DNA of 64,000 nt from Euclidia mi. Lineage: Eukaryota > Arthropoda > Insecta > Lepidoptera > Erebidae. Made by a program: the position numbers and the translations under genes. Below the pieces are notes generated by a model. It was not told the origin of the DNA and did not search any database. It saw only the letters and a list, made by a program, of their open reading frames with translations. The stretch covers positions 16,857,552 through 16,921,551 of the forward strand of contig OX123186.2 of the NCBI GenBank assembly GCA_944739405.2. Direction: 5' to 3'. Positions within the stretch are counted from its first letter, which is position 1, and every line of letters starts with the position of its first letter. Shown here one piece after another: positions 1-12,140 of this stretch.

Positions 1-135
1 CTGAAGATACCTAGTGCACATGCTGGACATGTATGTGTTACCGGAAAATAACAAAAACCGCAAAACTATATATTCCTTAGGAAATTTATAAACTTTCGGT
101 TTATTCGGCTTATTGCAAACGGGGAGATGTTTCTT

Positions 136-362
136 CATCATCAGCCTGTAACAGTCCACTGCTGGACTAGGCCTGTCCTTTGAAAGGAGGAATTGGCCTA
201 CTATACCACGCTGGCCAAACGGGTTGGTATAGGGTTTGTATCAAGTTTTCCTTCTCTTACAGTGTTGTTCTCTGCATAATATGCTCCCTCTGTCGGCTCT
301 TACGACACCCATGGGATGATATGGGGTGGTGACATTCCGTATTCTTAATCCGTCACCACGCG
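136..362 (-). repeat. LINE/SINE 3'-end repeat, family F copy 1
   Basis: A 227-bp dispersed repeat. On the minus strand it ends in GGCTGATGATGA after a CAGCAGTGGACT block, a 3' end typical of insect RTE-like LINEs and SINEs that borrow it. It is flanked by the 10-bp direct repeat GATGTTTCTT (126-135 and 363-372), so both boundaries are secure. A second copy of identical length lies at 9339-9565. No reading frame of note; parent element not identified. Confidence 0.75.
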
Positions 363-543
363 GATGTTTCTTATACCTACTAAAAAAATTTACACTGTAG
401 TTCATAATCGACGAAAAAGTTAAAATTTTCAGCATAGCGTTATGAATTAAAAAATTCATAACGTAAACATCTAATTACAGGATTTTTCGGTTCAACATGG
501 GAAGAGAGCTCCTTTTTAGACTTTTTACTTAACTGTATGTACG

Positions 544-839
544 CAGGGCCGTTCCGACCCAATGCAGCGCCTGTGTGCGAAATCTATGAAGCGCCTGTGG
601 CGAGTGTGGTAGGGCGGATGACCTTTTTTTTTTTTTAGTCGTTACCTCACAATTCCGGCCTAAATTATTTGCCCCTCTTACGCCACTGCGTCTGTGTGCG
701 AATTCTGTGAAGCGCCTTTTTTGGCATCCTTTTTCGAAAATAAGTGTTATAATTAACGCATATCTCGGCGCGCGGCGCCCCTGTCACCCTGGCGCCTGTG
801 TGCGCCGCACACATTGCACATAGGGAAGGTTCGGCCCTG
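544..839. mobile_element. Non-autonomous hAT-type DNA transposon (MITE), 296 bp
   Basis: The element begins CAGGGCCG and ends CGGCCCTG, the hAT-style terminal sequence. It is flanked by a perfect 8-bp target duplication TATGTACG (536-543 and 840-847), which is the hAT duplication length. The interior carries repeated GCGCCTGTGTGCG-like blocks and no coding capacity. Boundaries are directly visible; superfamily assignment is inferred from terminus and duplication length. Confidence 0.85.
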
Positions 840-847
840 TATGTACG

Positions 848-1322
848 TCATCGCCATTACGTTATAAAATCATTATGCAAAAACTCATGGCAATACAAAC
901 ATTTAATTTAGTAATGGAATGAGCAAGTGAGTGCTAAAACGCTTACAAACAGTGGCCTTGAGAAGATTATTCAGATACACCTTAGCTAATGTTTGGATGA
1001 GCCCGTGGCAAAGTGGCGACCGCTCTATTCTATCGATTCGCGGCGTTAAGCGACTTCAACGCCCTCTGGTTTATAGATGGGTGATCGTTCACGACAATAT
1101 ACACGCATCCGTGTCTCAAGCAGCATCAAGTCGTTGGCCCTAGGTATGATGCCGAATTATGTAATTGAAATCTAAAATCGTATATCTTCAAACTGGAATA
1201 AAACGAGACTTTTTTATCAGGCGGCGGTTACGCCTGCGGGTCAGTAGAAAAGCTATTGTCAGCACAGCCCAGGAACATTTCACCATCATCATATCTTAGT
1301 GGGAAGAATAACATGATTGACT
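848..1322. other. Unannotated intergenic stretch
   Basis: No supportable gene or repeat boundary was seen. A 70-codon open frame at 931-1143 has no recognisable motif and is treated as chance. Confidence 0.5.
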
Positions 1323-1686
1323 CATCATCATCCTCCTAGCGTTATCCCAGTTTCAACCTGGGGTCCGCTTACTATATAGTTTAACCGGCTTTGGCTGAAT
1401 ATTAGCTTTTCCACACAGCGACTGCCTGTCTGACCTCCGCAACTCAACGGGATAGCGATTTTCCATGGTTTAGACTAGTGTCAGTTTATTTAGAAGGTAA
1501 AACTTTCAAAGATCTTCATGATAACCGGGACCGATGGCTTAACGTGCTCATTGAGTCAAGCGATAATTCAAAATTCCATACACACATAACTCCGAAAAGT
1601 CATAGGTGCGCGCCGTGGATTCGAAGCCGACCCCTCTGCATGGCAGTCTGTTGGTATCTCCACTAGGTAGGCTATCACTGCCTTAC
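1323..1686 (-). repeat. tRNA-derived SINE, family B
   Basis: Minus-strand copy of a roughly 350-bp SINE. On the minus strand the head reads GGCAGTGATAGCCTA, then a B-box-like CTTCGAATCC, a body containing AAATAAACTGACACTAGTC, and a tail of ATGATGATG. Other copies are at 14982-15374, 54338-54598 and 62247-62606, with fragments at 57600-57688 and 63120-63294. It is likely a Pol III-derived retroposon mobilised by an RTE-like LINE (inferred from the ATGATG tail). Confidence 0.8.
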
Positions 1687-2208
1687 TGTAATAACATGAT
1701 TGGCTTACAAAGATTAATATAACTGATACTGCTACCCAAACCCACCACACAAAGCTACATAATATATGAGATTTTTTCATAATGGAAGGAAGCCTATACC
1801 CAGCAGTAAGACAGATTATAAATAGGGCTGATGATGATGACATGATGAACGATAGAATTTATTTTCTTTATTTTATAATATTTTTATTTATTTATTTAAT
1901 TATTTTTGTGCTTTCCATCATGGGTTTTATTGGCAATTTCAAGGCTACAATTCATAATAAACCGAAAACATAAGAAGATAAATGGCAGCATACTAACCCT
2001 TAAAAACAACTTGTAATGAATTGCCATTATATGCCGCGTCCCGGAACTAAAGAAACTTCAAACGACACGATTGGCAATGTTTCAATTGCTATGACAGTTA
2101 TTTGCGTTTGATTATTAGGACTTTCGAATAGAGTAGATTAGACACTCCAAGATGGTTATATTTTCTTTAATAGTTTGATGTTTTTCATCTTAGCTTTACT
2201 TTCATTTT
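1687..2208. other. Unannotated A+T-rich stretch
   Basis: Low-complexity T-rich sequence around 1860-1910; no gene or repeat identified. Confidence 0.5.
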
Positions 2209-2385
2209 GACGACTCATTGGCATAGCGGGAATGTAACCGACTGCTAAGTATAAGGTCGTAGGTTCAATTCCCACTCAAGTCACACATTTGTGTCTATGT
2301 TTGTCTTGGTTTGGGTGTTTCTATGCATATTATGTATGTATATACAAAACCATTTTGTAGTACCCAAAATAAAAGCTCTAAACTA
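2209..2385 (+). repeat. tRNA-derived SINE, family C (diverged, 5' part)
   Basis: Head GACGACTCATTGGCATAGCGG resembles a tRNA A box and GTAGGTTCAATTCCC a B box. The body (ACATTTGTGTCTATGTTTGTC, GGGTGTTTCTATGCATATTA) matches the better copy at 57688-57952. The 3' end is eroded. Confidence 0.75.
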
Positions 2386-2861
2386 AACTTTGAATAGTCA
2401 ACTTTTCAAGTGGCTCTTATTCGCCACTACTTAACAATTTTCTTTTAAATTCCTCATGAGGACGTAAAATACTTTATGTCCTTAATGATTTAAAAATATT
2501 TAAAAACCAATATTTGCCGTAAAGCTATATCAAAAGGAAATGAAACAGAATTTCCTCGTTGTGATGACATACAAAACGTACAAATGTAGCTGACAAGATC
2601 ATCTTTACAGCAGACGATACGACACAAACACCATAACAATAAAGGATAATGCTCACGTAGTATGGAAAAAAGCCACCCCGGCGCAAATGAAATGTATCTG
2701 AGATTATCAGTATGAAGGAGCAATAAAATGCTTCATATATGTCTATGAGGCTTCATTAGAAATGATGGCTAAATGGTGGAAATTGGTGTTTGATTTTTGG
2801 TAGGGTTTTTTTTTAATATTTGTTACATACAAGTAATTGCGAGATTTATTAGTGTTTGTGA
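2386..2861. other. Unannotated A+T-rich stretch
   Basis: No gene or repeat recognised. Two short overlapping open frames (2490-2723 and 2743-2925, minus) show no motif. Confidence 0.5.
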
Positions 2862-2960
2862 GCATTGATAGCTCAGTGAAGAAGCTAATCGAGTGCTGTG
2901 CGGAAAGTCTAGGTTCGAATCCCACTTCAAGGGCCTCTGACTTTTCGAAAACTCATGTGA
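2862..2960 (+). repeat. tRNA-like SINE head, unassigned family
   Basis: Contains an A-box-like TAGCTCAGTG and a B-box-like TAGGTTCGAATCCC about 40 bp apart, followed by CTGACTTTTCGAAA, a body motif also seen in families A and B here. It cannot fold as a clean tRNA, so it is read as a SINE head. Downstream sequence to about 3440 is unassigned. Confidence 0.5.
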
Positions 2961-3442
2961 TTGTAGGAAGTTATTATAATATAATTATCGCTTACCCCGT
3001 TCCTCAGCAAACATCTATATTGCTTTGACGTACATTTGTGGGCGTAGCTGCGGGTATCCTCCAGAATATAAATAAAAGTGTAGAGTGTTCGGCATCGTAT
3101 AGTCAAAAAGCTAGCTCATACTCGCACGATGACTCGCAAAGTGATAACTTCGGAATATGCGATAAAAACAGTGACGAGACAAACCTTGAACACTTGCTGT
3201 CGAAGCAATATGGATGGTTTAACTGATGCATTATTGACGAGCTGAACACTCTGAGAGAAATAACGATTATACTTGTCTTTTAGTTAAACTGGTGCAAAGC
3301 AACGTAAACAAGTGAAATTGCACTCAGAGTAATATAACTTTAAAGTGCCCTTGAATCAATTATTTTGAATACATTGAGATGACTTGGGTTCGAATGCTGT
3401 CTGCTACTACTCTACAGAAGGTATCTTATTCCCATCTCCCAT

Positions 3443-3620
3443 CGCACCATATTAATTAATAGCTGTCACGGTGGGAACTCAAATTACGGGTTCATCGTGT
3501 GCTTCTTAGGCAGGTAGAGTGACTTATATATGATTCTTTCCTACAGGTGTTCGGAGCTTACCCACTAAAACCACTACGGTGTTCGTCGACGTCACGTAAC
3601 AGCGTCGCCTCGTATAAAGT
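3443..3620 (+). repeat. Dispersed repeat, family G copy 1
   Basis: Shares blocks GGCAGGTAGAG and GGAGCTTACCCA in the same order and spacing with an inverted copy at 14640-14870. Probably the tail of a retroposon; no terminal structure found. Confidence 0.45.
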
Positions 3621-4080
3621 GATATACCGGCAAAGCATGCTTACCATACCATGGTTTACCGAAGCTTTACCGGAACCCAGCCAGGAACTAGATTATTAGC
3701 TAATAAACCTAAAAAATTTTGGGACCAACGAGTGATCATTGAAATTTTCAACATGTTTAACCTAGTTTAATATGAGGTATAATAAAGATATTAGCCAAAG
3801 TTACAGTCCATAAAAAACCTTAAAGTGCCGACCCTTGCAGTACCTATACAAATATATCCATCCTAACAAATAAAAACTTTCTTTCTTTTCATTCGGTTCT
3901 CACTGAAAGGTTTCGAAAAAAAGTTTGTATAGATTTTTAATGGTATTTTTTACATAAAACTTGAAGAGTCTCGATTGAGTTCTTGGCAGTGGGCTTCGGA
4001 ATTAACGCGGAATGAAGCTGTGTTCTATAGAAATAAATCCGCCGTGACCTTTAGTTCGAAGCGACGACGAGATGTATTCG
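3621..4080. other. Unannotated stretch
   Basis: A+T-rich, no gene or repeat recognised. Confidence 0.5.
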
Positions 4081-5029
4081 ACCCCGTATCCGCGCTGTCA
4101 ATATCCGCGTTGCGGATATACTGGTGCAACTGGAATTCTCAAATTACTTTATTTGCTTTCGGTATCTATTTGAATACAATTATTGTATTTTTAAGTGTAC
4201 TAAGGGTTTAACTACATACTCGTACTTACTAATTATTATAATTCTGACTTTCGAAATCTTTCGACTAACGAAATCTGGAAAGGATTTTACTTTCTTGTAA
4301 ATGTAAAATCTTACACAATCAATAAACATTAGCATCAAAGCTTATTTTTATGAAAAGCACTTATAATAATATCATAGTTTGTCTCTGAATCAAAGCCTTC
4401 TATATTAAGATGAGGATGAGTACCATTAGTGTACCATTCGCTTCCAAGAAATTTAGCATTATAACACATGTTACCGCTCCTATCATATTAAAGCTCTTAT
4501 TGGGAGTATAAATACAAACAAGAAAATACAGGTAAGTATATCCCAGTCTAGTCTTATTAATACTCGGTCTAAATCGATCTTTGTATTATAATGTGCAAAA
4601 GCAATACCTAGTCTTGCAATTTTCTGCGAAGGGTTTATAAATTTCTTATGTAACGTATAACTTTCATATGTAACGTAGCACTAAGCCTAAGTTATTGCCC
4701 TCCACCTCCCACTTTAAACAAATATTTACATTTAAACGTGTAGCCAGCTACATTGCATATCTTGTAACGGTACTACCATCACATCAAATAGACATTGCAA
4801 TAACTTAGCATATTATACAGCTAACCTACAACCGTAGTTAAAGCACTTCACTAGCAATTGCCCTAAATCAAAACGAAGCAAGTTCTCAAACTGACCGCAG
4901 CATCCGCCTAACATGCAGTTAATCACTATTAATTCCAAGCATATAACTTAAACTCAAACTATTAGAAGCCGTATATCACTATCCGCGGTTTCGGATATCC
5001 GCATATCCGCACTATCTCGGATACGGGGT
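4081..5029. mobile_element. Putative non-autonomous DNA transposon with CCCGTATCCG ends
   Basis: ACCCCGTATCCG at 4081-4092 is repeated in inverted orientation as CGGATACGGGGT at 5018-5029. Both ends carry internal GCGGATA/TATCCGC blocks close to the terminus, a subterminal arrangement known from hAT-like elements. About 950 bp, no transposase reading frame. No convincing 8-bp duplication was found, so the exact ends are uncertain. Confidence 0.5.
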
Positions 5030-8000
5030 ACCAAGTTATTATTTGAACCGCCAGCCGACCGGATTGCGCAGAGAGTAGCAAAATTTTAGCTATAAATGTG
5101 TAAATTTCGAGCTTCGTCTCTAAACTTACTTAGCCTCAGATTAGATGGAGAGCCGCTTTATAATAATAGTCATATTTCAGTATATTGTGTAGTTTTATAA
5201 CTGTTTTAGTTGGAGGTCGAGATTAGTATGTAGCAAGCGCTTTGCAGCGACTTAAAGTTTGTTTCAAATGACAATGCCTGCCAACTTTATTAATACAAAT
5301 TGAGGCTCCAGCTTAAGCTAAAACCTATTGATTATAATTAAGCATGAAGGTACGCTAACAATATCATATTATGACATAGAAAGTGTAACAGTTGCAGCAC
5401 CTTACAAAAGTTTAATTGTTATGTATTATGAAAAACCTGGTGATGAAAAAGAGTTACCGTGAGTTTTATTGCCCGTTCCTTCTCATGGTTCTACGCCCTT
5501 GCTTTGCGAGCGTGGCAATAAATGTAGAAGCTTTAAGTAATTATTTTTTTAAAGTTGACGTTCATAAGTGTTTCTTTGTGATCTTTGACTTGACTTGACT
5601 ATCTATATATCTAATTACTTAGCTTAGGAACCTTATACAAAGCTAAAGCTCCAAGTATAATTCACACTAGGGTCCAATTACCTTCAAACTGCCAAGCGAC
5701 AGGAACTACGCCTGAGAATTATGGCAAACGTCGTATGACACCTTTGACGCGATTGATCGCACTTTGGTACGGTTATGGCGACAACTAATTAAATTGACTG
5801 TCAATCGGATTGCAAAATACATACCAACGCAGTGCTGTTGATAAATTAGTAACTGTCAATAACTTTCCACTTTGTAAAGAGTATACAGACGTCTATTATA
5901 GGTACATCTACATTTCGGCTACCTAGTATTTCATGTTCTGCCACTCAATAGCTTAGCAAACCGTAAACGGACATAATAATATATCTGTTTATATAAAATT
6001 CCTGTCATACTGACTGACTGCGCACAGCCAAAACGGTTGGGCACAAGAAGCTGTTTGGTAAGTTCCTTGTGGACCGTAGAAGTGCGCTAAGAAGGAATTT
6101 TACGAAATTCACAAGGAATAAAAAAAAGTTACATTAAAAAAAATTGCAGGCTGTCGTAGCAGCGGCAATATTATAGTTAAATAATTAATGGTACCACTTA
6201 AAATCATTGGATACGTGGACTATATGCAGCACTGTTTATCAGTTAATCTTAATGTTGTAGTGCGAAACCTATTACCACCTTGTGGCGAAGTTTCTGGAGT
6301 TGTAGACTGATCACGTGAAATTAAATATTGATTATTTCTGATGCCTTGACCCGTCTTCACCGTTGAATCTATTTAAAGCTTCTTAACTTAACTTTTCTTT
6401 ACTTATCTGAAATTGTTTAAAACACTTTAATCGTGAAATTATTTGAAGATGCAAAATATGTACGTTAACTGTGGGTATTATCTTTTAAATCAAAGGGGTG
6501 TCCTAAATAAATAACTGAGCTTATTAATCCCAAAATACAGGCTTGAAGCTAGTTCGGGAGGCAGCAATCTCATAACAGTGACATGATTACCAAACTCTGT
6601 CTACTACTTTACCAAGAATTCCTTGAAAAATCTGAACCTTGACACTGCTATTTCCAATAAGTTATTAATCGCTTTATTCACTTTAATATATCTCATAATA
6701 TTATTTCACATTTGAAATATATTTTTTTCATAAGAAAGAAAAACACGGCAGCACAGCGATATCGGGCACAGGGACCAAGCGTCGTGTCCAACAATACTGC
6801 CTTTTGCATGGACGACTTGATCCAGCAAAAAAATGGCAGAAAAGTATATCTTACCAATACAACATTTTAAGACTTTTGTCCATCTAGGATAGCTTTGTGG
6901 TACCAAGAACAAAACTAATTACTTAAACATTCTTTACAATCCTGGAAAATATTTAATTTATTAGGACACTTACAGGATAAAAATGTGTAACTACATATAT
7001 TAAGTTGGTTGCCGAACACCACACACCAACACTATGTAAAGCTCCACTTCCAACAAAATCCTTAATATTAGAAAAGATGTCTTAAGAACGTTACAAAAAT
7101 ATCACTCTTATCTACTTAAATACTAGTTACTCACAAAGATGTCCCAAAAACACACACGTAATATGCATAATTGTATATAATAGATTATTTGACTCTCTAA
7201 GAAGTTTGTATAACCAGCGATCGATGAACAAATCTAAATTATGTTCGTAAAATAAAGCACTAAAATACAGATTGCTTGTAATCCTTTGATGACAAGATGG
7301 AGTTAGTCCTAACTCTAGTCAATCACTTACGGGAAGATTTAGAGCTTGGGCTTTTTATAGCTTTGTTCAAATTTATTTTCCCAGCACCGTTCTCTTTCCT
7401 ACTCGTTTGCATTTAGTTTTAGCGTATAGAGTACTCACATTACTAAGCTATTCATTCCTAAGCTAGTATTAAAAAAATAGTTCGCAAATGGTATATAGGA
7501 AAAAAGTCTGAAAGTTGCCTTGCGCAATTGCTTTTTAAATATATTAAGTCTTTCGTAGACACAGTACTTGGCCGTCACTTCAATTTCCAAGTAAACAAAA
7601 CGTCTTCTCAAGACATTACAACGACTATGATATAAAATAATGAATGGCGAAGCAATTCAAATTCATACATATACCTACTTCATAACAACAAGTGCTCGCA
7701 TTCAAATTCGTGAAGCAGGCAGTCGCAAACGGGTTTCCGTACATAAGTCTTAGCCGGACGGAACAGAGGTCCTTATGTTGGCGCCTCTTTACGAGGTTCT
7801 TTTCCAAGTGTCTCTCACTAAAGTTTCACGGCCTGTATTACCATAAAACCTGACCAAATTACGCTATTTTTATTATAACGCCTCCATTCTGTTTACAGTT
7901 TAATTTCGGTGTAGGAAATTATACTTTTTTGTAATATGTGCAACTCTTATTTAAACGCAGTCCAAGTTTCACTTTCAGAATTATACACGTATGGTTCGGA

Positions 8001-8145
8001 ACATCATATTGATTAAGCATTCATTTTCCTGAAAGGTCAACAGAGTGGCTAATTGAAAAATATTGGCTGAAGTCGAGTTTGCTTCATGATGCATATTTCA
8101 GCAGCTCCTCGTAAGAGAGACTATTTGTATTACTAATTGAGTCTT
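5030..8145. other. Unannotated 3.1-kb stretch
   Basis: A+T-rich sequence without recognisable genes or repeats. Short open frames (for example 5416-5598 plus, 6706-6912 minus, 7625-7807 minus) have no motifs. It could hold intronic or intergenic host DNA. Confidence 0.5.
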
Positions 8146-8191
8146 GAGGGAGGGTCCAGCAGTGGACGTCTTTCGGCTGATATGATGATGT
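8146..8191 (+). repeat. LINE 3' tail fragment (ATGATG type)
   Basis: GTCCAGCAGTGGACGTC followed by GGCTGATATGATGATG matches the 3' end of the LINE at 41901-43587 in opposite orientation. Only about 45 bp remains. Confidence 0.6.
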
Positions 8192-9338
8192 GTCGAGAAT
8201 TCTAGATTATATCAAGTCTATATCAGTGAACTGCCTCCATTCTTATCGCGCAAAAACTTGGATAAAAACTAACCACTAACCTACATCCGTACCTAATCAC
8301 GAGGATAAACTAAAGTCGCTTTTCAAGCTACAACATGGCAGTTGTTCAGTTCACTCTAAAGTTCTTCTACTTTTTACTGGAATTTCTCTTAAATCATAGT
8401 TTTTAATAATTATTATTTTACGTGTCAAAAAATTACAATATTTTATGGCAATATATTAAGATTCCAGTTTTGAAGTAATATGGACATGCCTCAAAGGGAA
8501 TCAAATGGTCGTGTTAGACTTTTATTTGCAAAAGTTTGAAAACTTGATGTGATTATCAAAGAAGTAAATAAAATAAATAAAATTTGACCTCATTCATAAT
8601 TTTAAGAAGTCTATTCCTACGAGAACGCAAGAGTGTATTCATGACTTTTTGAGAAAAGACAAAAACATTTCTTGCTTTTTAGTACTGAGCATAGGACTTG
8701 AAAGTTTGCTTAAATACTTTTCATTGTTGATGAAAAGAAGTTCATCAAAATTTTAATAAAAAAGATAATAACAAGAAGTTCAATGCAATTGTAGTAAACC
8801 ATAAAGCTTAAAATATATTGTGTGACGACTAGCCAAAGATATACAAAACAATTCCTAAAGTTATGTTATCAACTATAGTTCCGATTGTATAAAAATTATG
8901 AATATTTTCACAAGCAACTTTATTTATACTTGACACCGTAATGATATGTATACATAGCTATATAGTATAAACAATATTTTTATGGATTGAAGTGAACGAT
9001 CGTTAACCAAATTTTTACTTGTTCACACACTATTATATATTTTACCAACTTCTTCTAAATTAATTATTAGACAACAACCCTGAACTTTGTGGAGTTTCCG
9101 GAGGTCACCGATATAGTCCAATAATTTCTATCCAAGACAACAATGCAATGACTTAATATATCAAAATGAATCCCTTCTCCCTTGGTCATGGCATCACGCG
9201 TAAACGGCTGGTTGTGTTTGTTATTGTCTGGAGAAGATTCTGAAGAAAAAATCAAGAAAGATGCGCGAAAAATAAGAAAACTTAACCACCATATTAAAAT
9301 TTCTGATGAAGCCGTAGCGCTTTCATTTTCATTCATTT
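8192..9338. other. Unannotated A+T-rich stretch
   Basis: Nothing recognised beyond A/T-rich low complexity. Confidence 0.5.
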
Positions 9339-9565
9339 CATCATCAGCCTTTAATAGTCCACTGCTGGACTAGGCCTCTCCTTTGAAAGAAGGAATTGGC
9401 CTACTATACCACGCTGGCCAAACGGGTTGGTATAGGGTTTGTATCAAGTTTTCCTTCTCTTACAGTGGTGTTCTCTGCATAATATGCTCCCTCTGTCGGC
9501 TCTTACGACACCCATGGGATGATATGGGGTGGTGACATTCCGTATTCTTAATCCGTCACCACACG
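9339..9565 (-). repeat. LINE/SINE 3'-end repeat, family F copy 2
   Basis: 227 bp, nearly identical to 136-362, in the same orientation. No flanking duplication is evident here, unlike copy 1. The high similarity suggests recent activity of the source family. Confidence 0.75.
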
Positions 9566-10547
9566 GACATTAGACAATATAAACTTTTTTTATGTAACCT
9601 TATGGCGTTTAACATAATAATGACCAAGGAGCAATTTTATTATTTTATGGAGAGATAGCTTAAAGCATAAACAAGTAACCTATCGTTATTTCTTTTTACT
9701 TGTATAAAATTTCATATGTGTCACCGAGACAGATGTATTGTATTTATTACTTCTTGAAATATTGCTCCTTGATAATGACAGAACAACTTCTGTCGGGGCA
9801 GCTAGTGACTTATATAAATCAATCTAGCTTAGATTCGCTTAAAAAAATCACGATTTACCAAAATATAAACCGAGCAAGGCATGTTCAAAGTTGCTTAGAA
9901 TTAACAGTGAGCTCTATGAAGTACAGTAACACTCGAATCCAAAAACCACAACTAGCGGTCATCCATTCAAATGTAAACAGTAGCATTAATTGCTTAACCT
10001 AGCCACACCTAGTCACAAGCGTAACAATTCTTTAAATACTATAGTGCATGATACTAGTATGATTATTTAAAGTAATACGAGGCAAAAGGGGGAATATAAA
10101 GTTTTTTTCATCACATTGATCTTCTCAAGTTAAAAACAAATAAAACTTTACGTGGTTTCTCTAAATGTTAACTAAACAAAAAACGCAAAACATGTCTGTA
10201 ACAAACAATTTTAGCAAAATTCCAATCACGCACTCACTAATACAAACAGTAATTGAATTTTACTTAGAATTGTTAAATTTCATTAAATTAAAGACCGTTA
10301 GGGTCTTTAATTGAATGAACGACGACGCGTAACTTTATCAGTATTTTGACAATCGCAGTTTAATAAAGTCTACAGTCCAAGGCTGACTTTGTTAAGCAAT
10401 GTAGGGATACGTTCTAATTTTAGAAACCCTCTTTTAGTTCGCTGCCATTTTGTAAGGCGACTTTTCGTGTCTACTCTGACAATAGTGCAATAGTAAAATC
10501 CGGTTTCGTTTTCCTATGAAGTATATATAGATATTATCTTTTTTTAT
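9566..10547. other. Unannotated stretch
   Basis: No supportable gene. A 100-codon open frame at 9700-10002 (plus) lacks any domain signature and is considered chance. Confidence 0.5.
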
Positions 10548-10768
10548 ATCCTTACGCCTGTATCGCCGAAGGGGTGGACAAAGGTGTATTATTACATCCA
10601 CATTTCTCTTTATGAATTTTAGGTCACACAGAACGCGAACCTATTGCCGTTACCGGGCACATTGCCAGATCCTGTGCTACTACTGAAACATATTTGCAGG
10701 AGCCGGGAATCGAACTCGGGACCTCCTGATCAGCAGATGCATACGCTTTCCACTGGACCACGGAGGTA
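10548..10768 (-). repeat. tRNA-derived SINE, family A
   Basis: On the minus strand: A-box-like GTGGTCCAGTGG, B-box GAGTTCGATTCCC, then a body ending near CCCCTTCGGCGATACAGGCG. Same family as 15832-16100, 49009-49272 and 54031-54304, though this head is more diverged. It abuts the long-TIR element at 10778. Confidence 0.75.
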
Positions 10769-10777
10769 TTACATATA

Positions 10778-11252
10778 CCGGGTGTAAGGGACGGTGTACC
10801 GAAAACTGATACCAGTGATTCAGTACATTATACTGAGACCCTTGGCGGTCGAATTTTCCGGAGAAAAATCTAAGAACTCTACAATTTTCCAAAAAAATGC
10901 GATGTATATAGGAACACGCAAACTCGCACTATCAGCTCTTACGGCCCTACAGCGGCGGGTGGTAGCGGCAGTGATTACGATGTACTGGTGCGCTTACTGT
11001 GCTGCGGCCGCGCGCCTCGGCAGATGTCACATCGGAGTAAACGCGCCATGTACATGTTTAATTCTTAGAATTTTACAAAAATACTAATGCGGGTCGACTA
11101 TAGTTACTATTTCATTACATTATGTGGCAAAAATGCAAAAGAAAAATCGGAAAGTTCATGAAAATTTTCCGGAAAATTTGACCGTCAATGGCCTCAGTAT
11201 CGTGTACTGAATCACTGGTATCGGTTTTTCGTATACCGTCTCTTACACCCTG
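10778..11252. mobile_element. Non-autonomous DNA element with about 90-bp inverted ends
   Basis: The left end (GGGTGTAAGGGACGG, TGATACCAGTGATTCAGTAC) recurs in inverted orientation at the right end (about 11160-11252: GTACTGAATCACTGGTATCG and CCGTCTCTTACACCC). The inverted repeats are about 90 bp and enclose about 285 bp of G+C-richer non-coding sequence. Superfamily and target duplication could not be determined. Confidence 0.7.
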
Positions 11253-11286
11253 TGTAGATATGATCGTATAAGCAAAATTTGGACAC

Positions 11287-11553
11287 ATGAAGAGGATGGA
11301 TGACGAAAGACTGACCAAGAACTTATATAAGTCAAGTGTGAATGGGACAGGAGGAAGGAGAAGACCTAGACGGACGTTCTCTGACCAGATTGGAGACATC
11401 CTAAAAAAGGACAGGTTAGAAGTACCCTTAACCGAAGAGCATGCATGAGAAATTTGATGGGAGTGAATGAAGCAAGAGAGATATGTCAGGATCGTTGCAA
11501 ATGGCGTTCCGTAGTCTCTGCCTACTCCTTCGGTAAACAGGCGTGAGTATGTA
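11287..11553 (+). mobile_element. LINE ORF2 C-terminal and 3'-end fragment
   Basis: An ATG-initiated frame from 11287 encodes a basic segment (MDDERLTKNLYKSSVNG, then GRRRPRRTF) of the kind found at the C-terminus of RTE/Jockey-type LINE proteins next to endonuclease-free tails. The frame breaks at TGA near 11444. The 3' end CTCTGCCTACTCCTTCGG plus ACAGGCGTGAGT and ATGTATGTAT repeats is shared with SINE family A, making this the probable partner LINE of that SINE. 5'-truncated and non-functional. Confidence 0.65.
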
Positions 11554-12017
11554 TGTATAACTAAAGGCCTCAGTAATGGCTCAAAGAACGAGGGATTGCA
11601 CAGAACGCCCTTTGTGGGTGTAACTATACCAACCACAAAAAAAAGACTAATAGGCACCTAGTGACGTAACAACCACTAAAACGCGTCGTGTTGACGTAGC
11701 CTTCAAGCGACGGACAAGCGCAATTAATCATCGATATAATTGTATATCGCAACTTGTGTACTTGGGCACTAAGTATTATTGAACTTACATTATGAGGCTT
11801 CTAACTTCAACATGTATAATTAACTAGAAACACATGTGACAGTGAAAAGTAAATGCTGTGAGCGTTCAAAATTGCAAACACATTTGGCTACTAAAATTTT
11901 ACTAAACGAATATAAATGTGGTAACTTTTATAATGTAAACGAAGGATTTTTTACTTATTTACATTAGTAACAAGCATGAACACGTATCCTTTTGAAAATG
12001 GAATTTTAATAGTTTTG
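11554..12017. other. Unannotated stretch
   Basis: A+T-rich, nothing recognised. Confidence 0.5.
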
Positions 12018-12140
12018 AAAGGTTGGCAACGCACTTCTAATCGTTCAGGCATTGCAGGTGTCTATGGGTGGCGGTGATCACTTACCATCAGGTGACCCGC
12101 TTGCTCATTATGTCTTCCTATGCAATCAAAAAAAGATTAA
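12018..12140 (+). repeat. Lepidopteran-type LINE 3' tail
   Basis: Contains GGCAACGCACTTCTAAT, TGCAGGTGTCTATGGGTGGC and CACTTACCATCAGGTGACC followed by an A-rich end. These blocks recur at 18549-18658 and resemble the widespread 3' UTR tail of Jockey/CR1-type LINEs of moths and butterflies (family knowledge). Confidence 0.65.

Noticed and set aside
2862..2960. Possible tRNA gene
   Set aside because: A- and B-box-like motifs exist but no acceptor stem closes; it matches the SINE head layout. The same applies to 15832, 18233, 49009, 57688, 58438 and 62247.
3038..3226. Ser-rich 62-codon frame that could be an exon
   Set aside because: It lies within or next to a SINE and has no splice or homology support.
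9700..10002. 100-codon open frame
   Set aside because: No motif or homologous feel, A+T-rich context; chance length.
11115..11657. 180-codon open frame on the minus strand
   Set aside because: It runs antisense through a LINE fragment and the end of the long-TIR element; the sense frame there has recognisable LINE protein, so this is a shadow.
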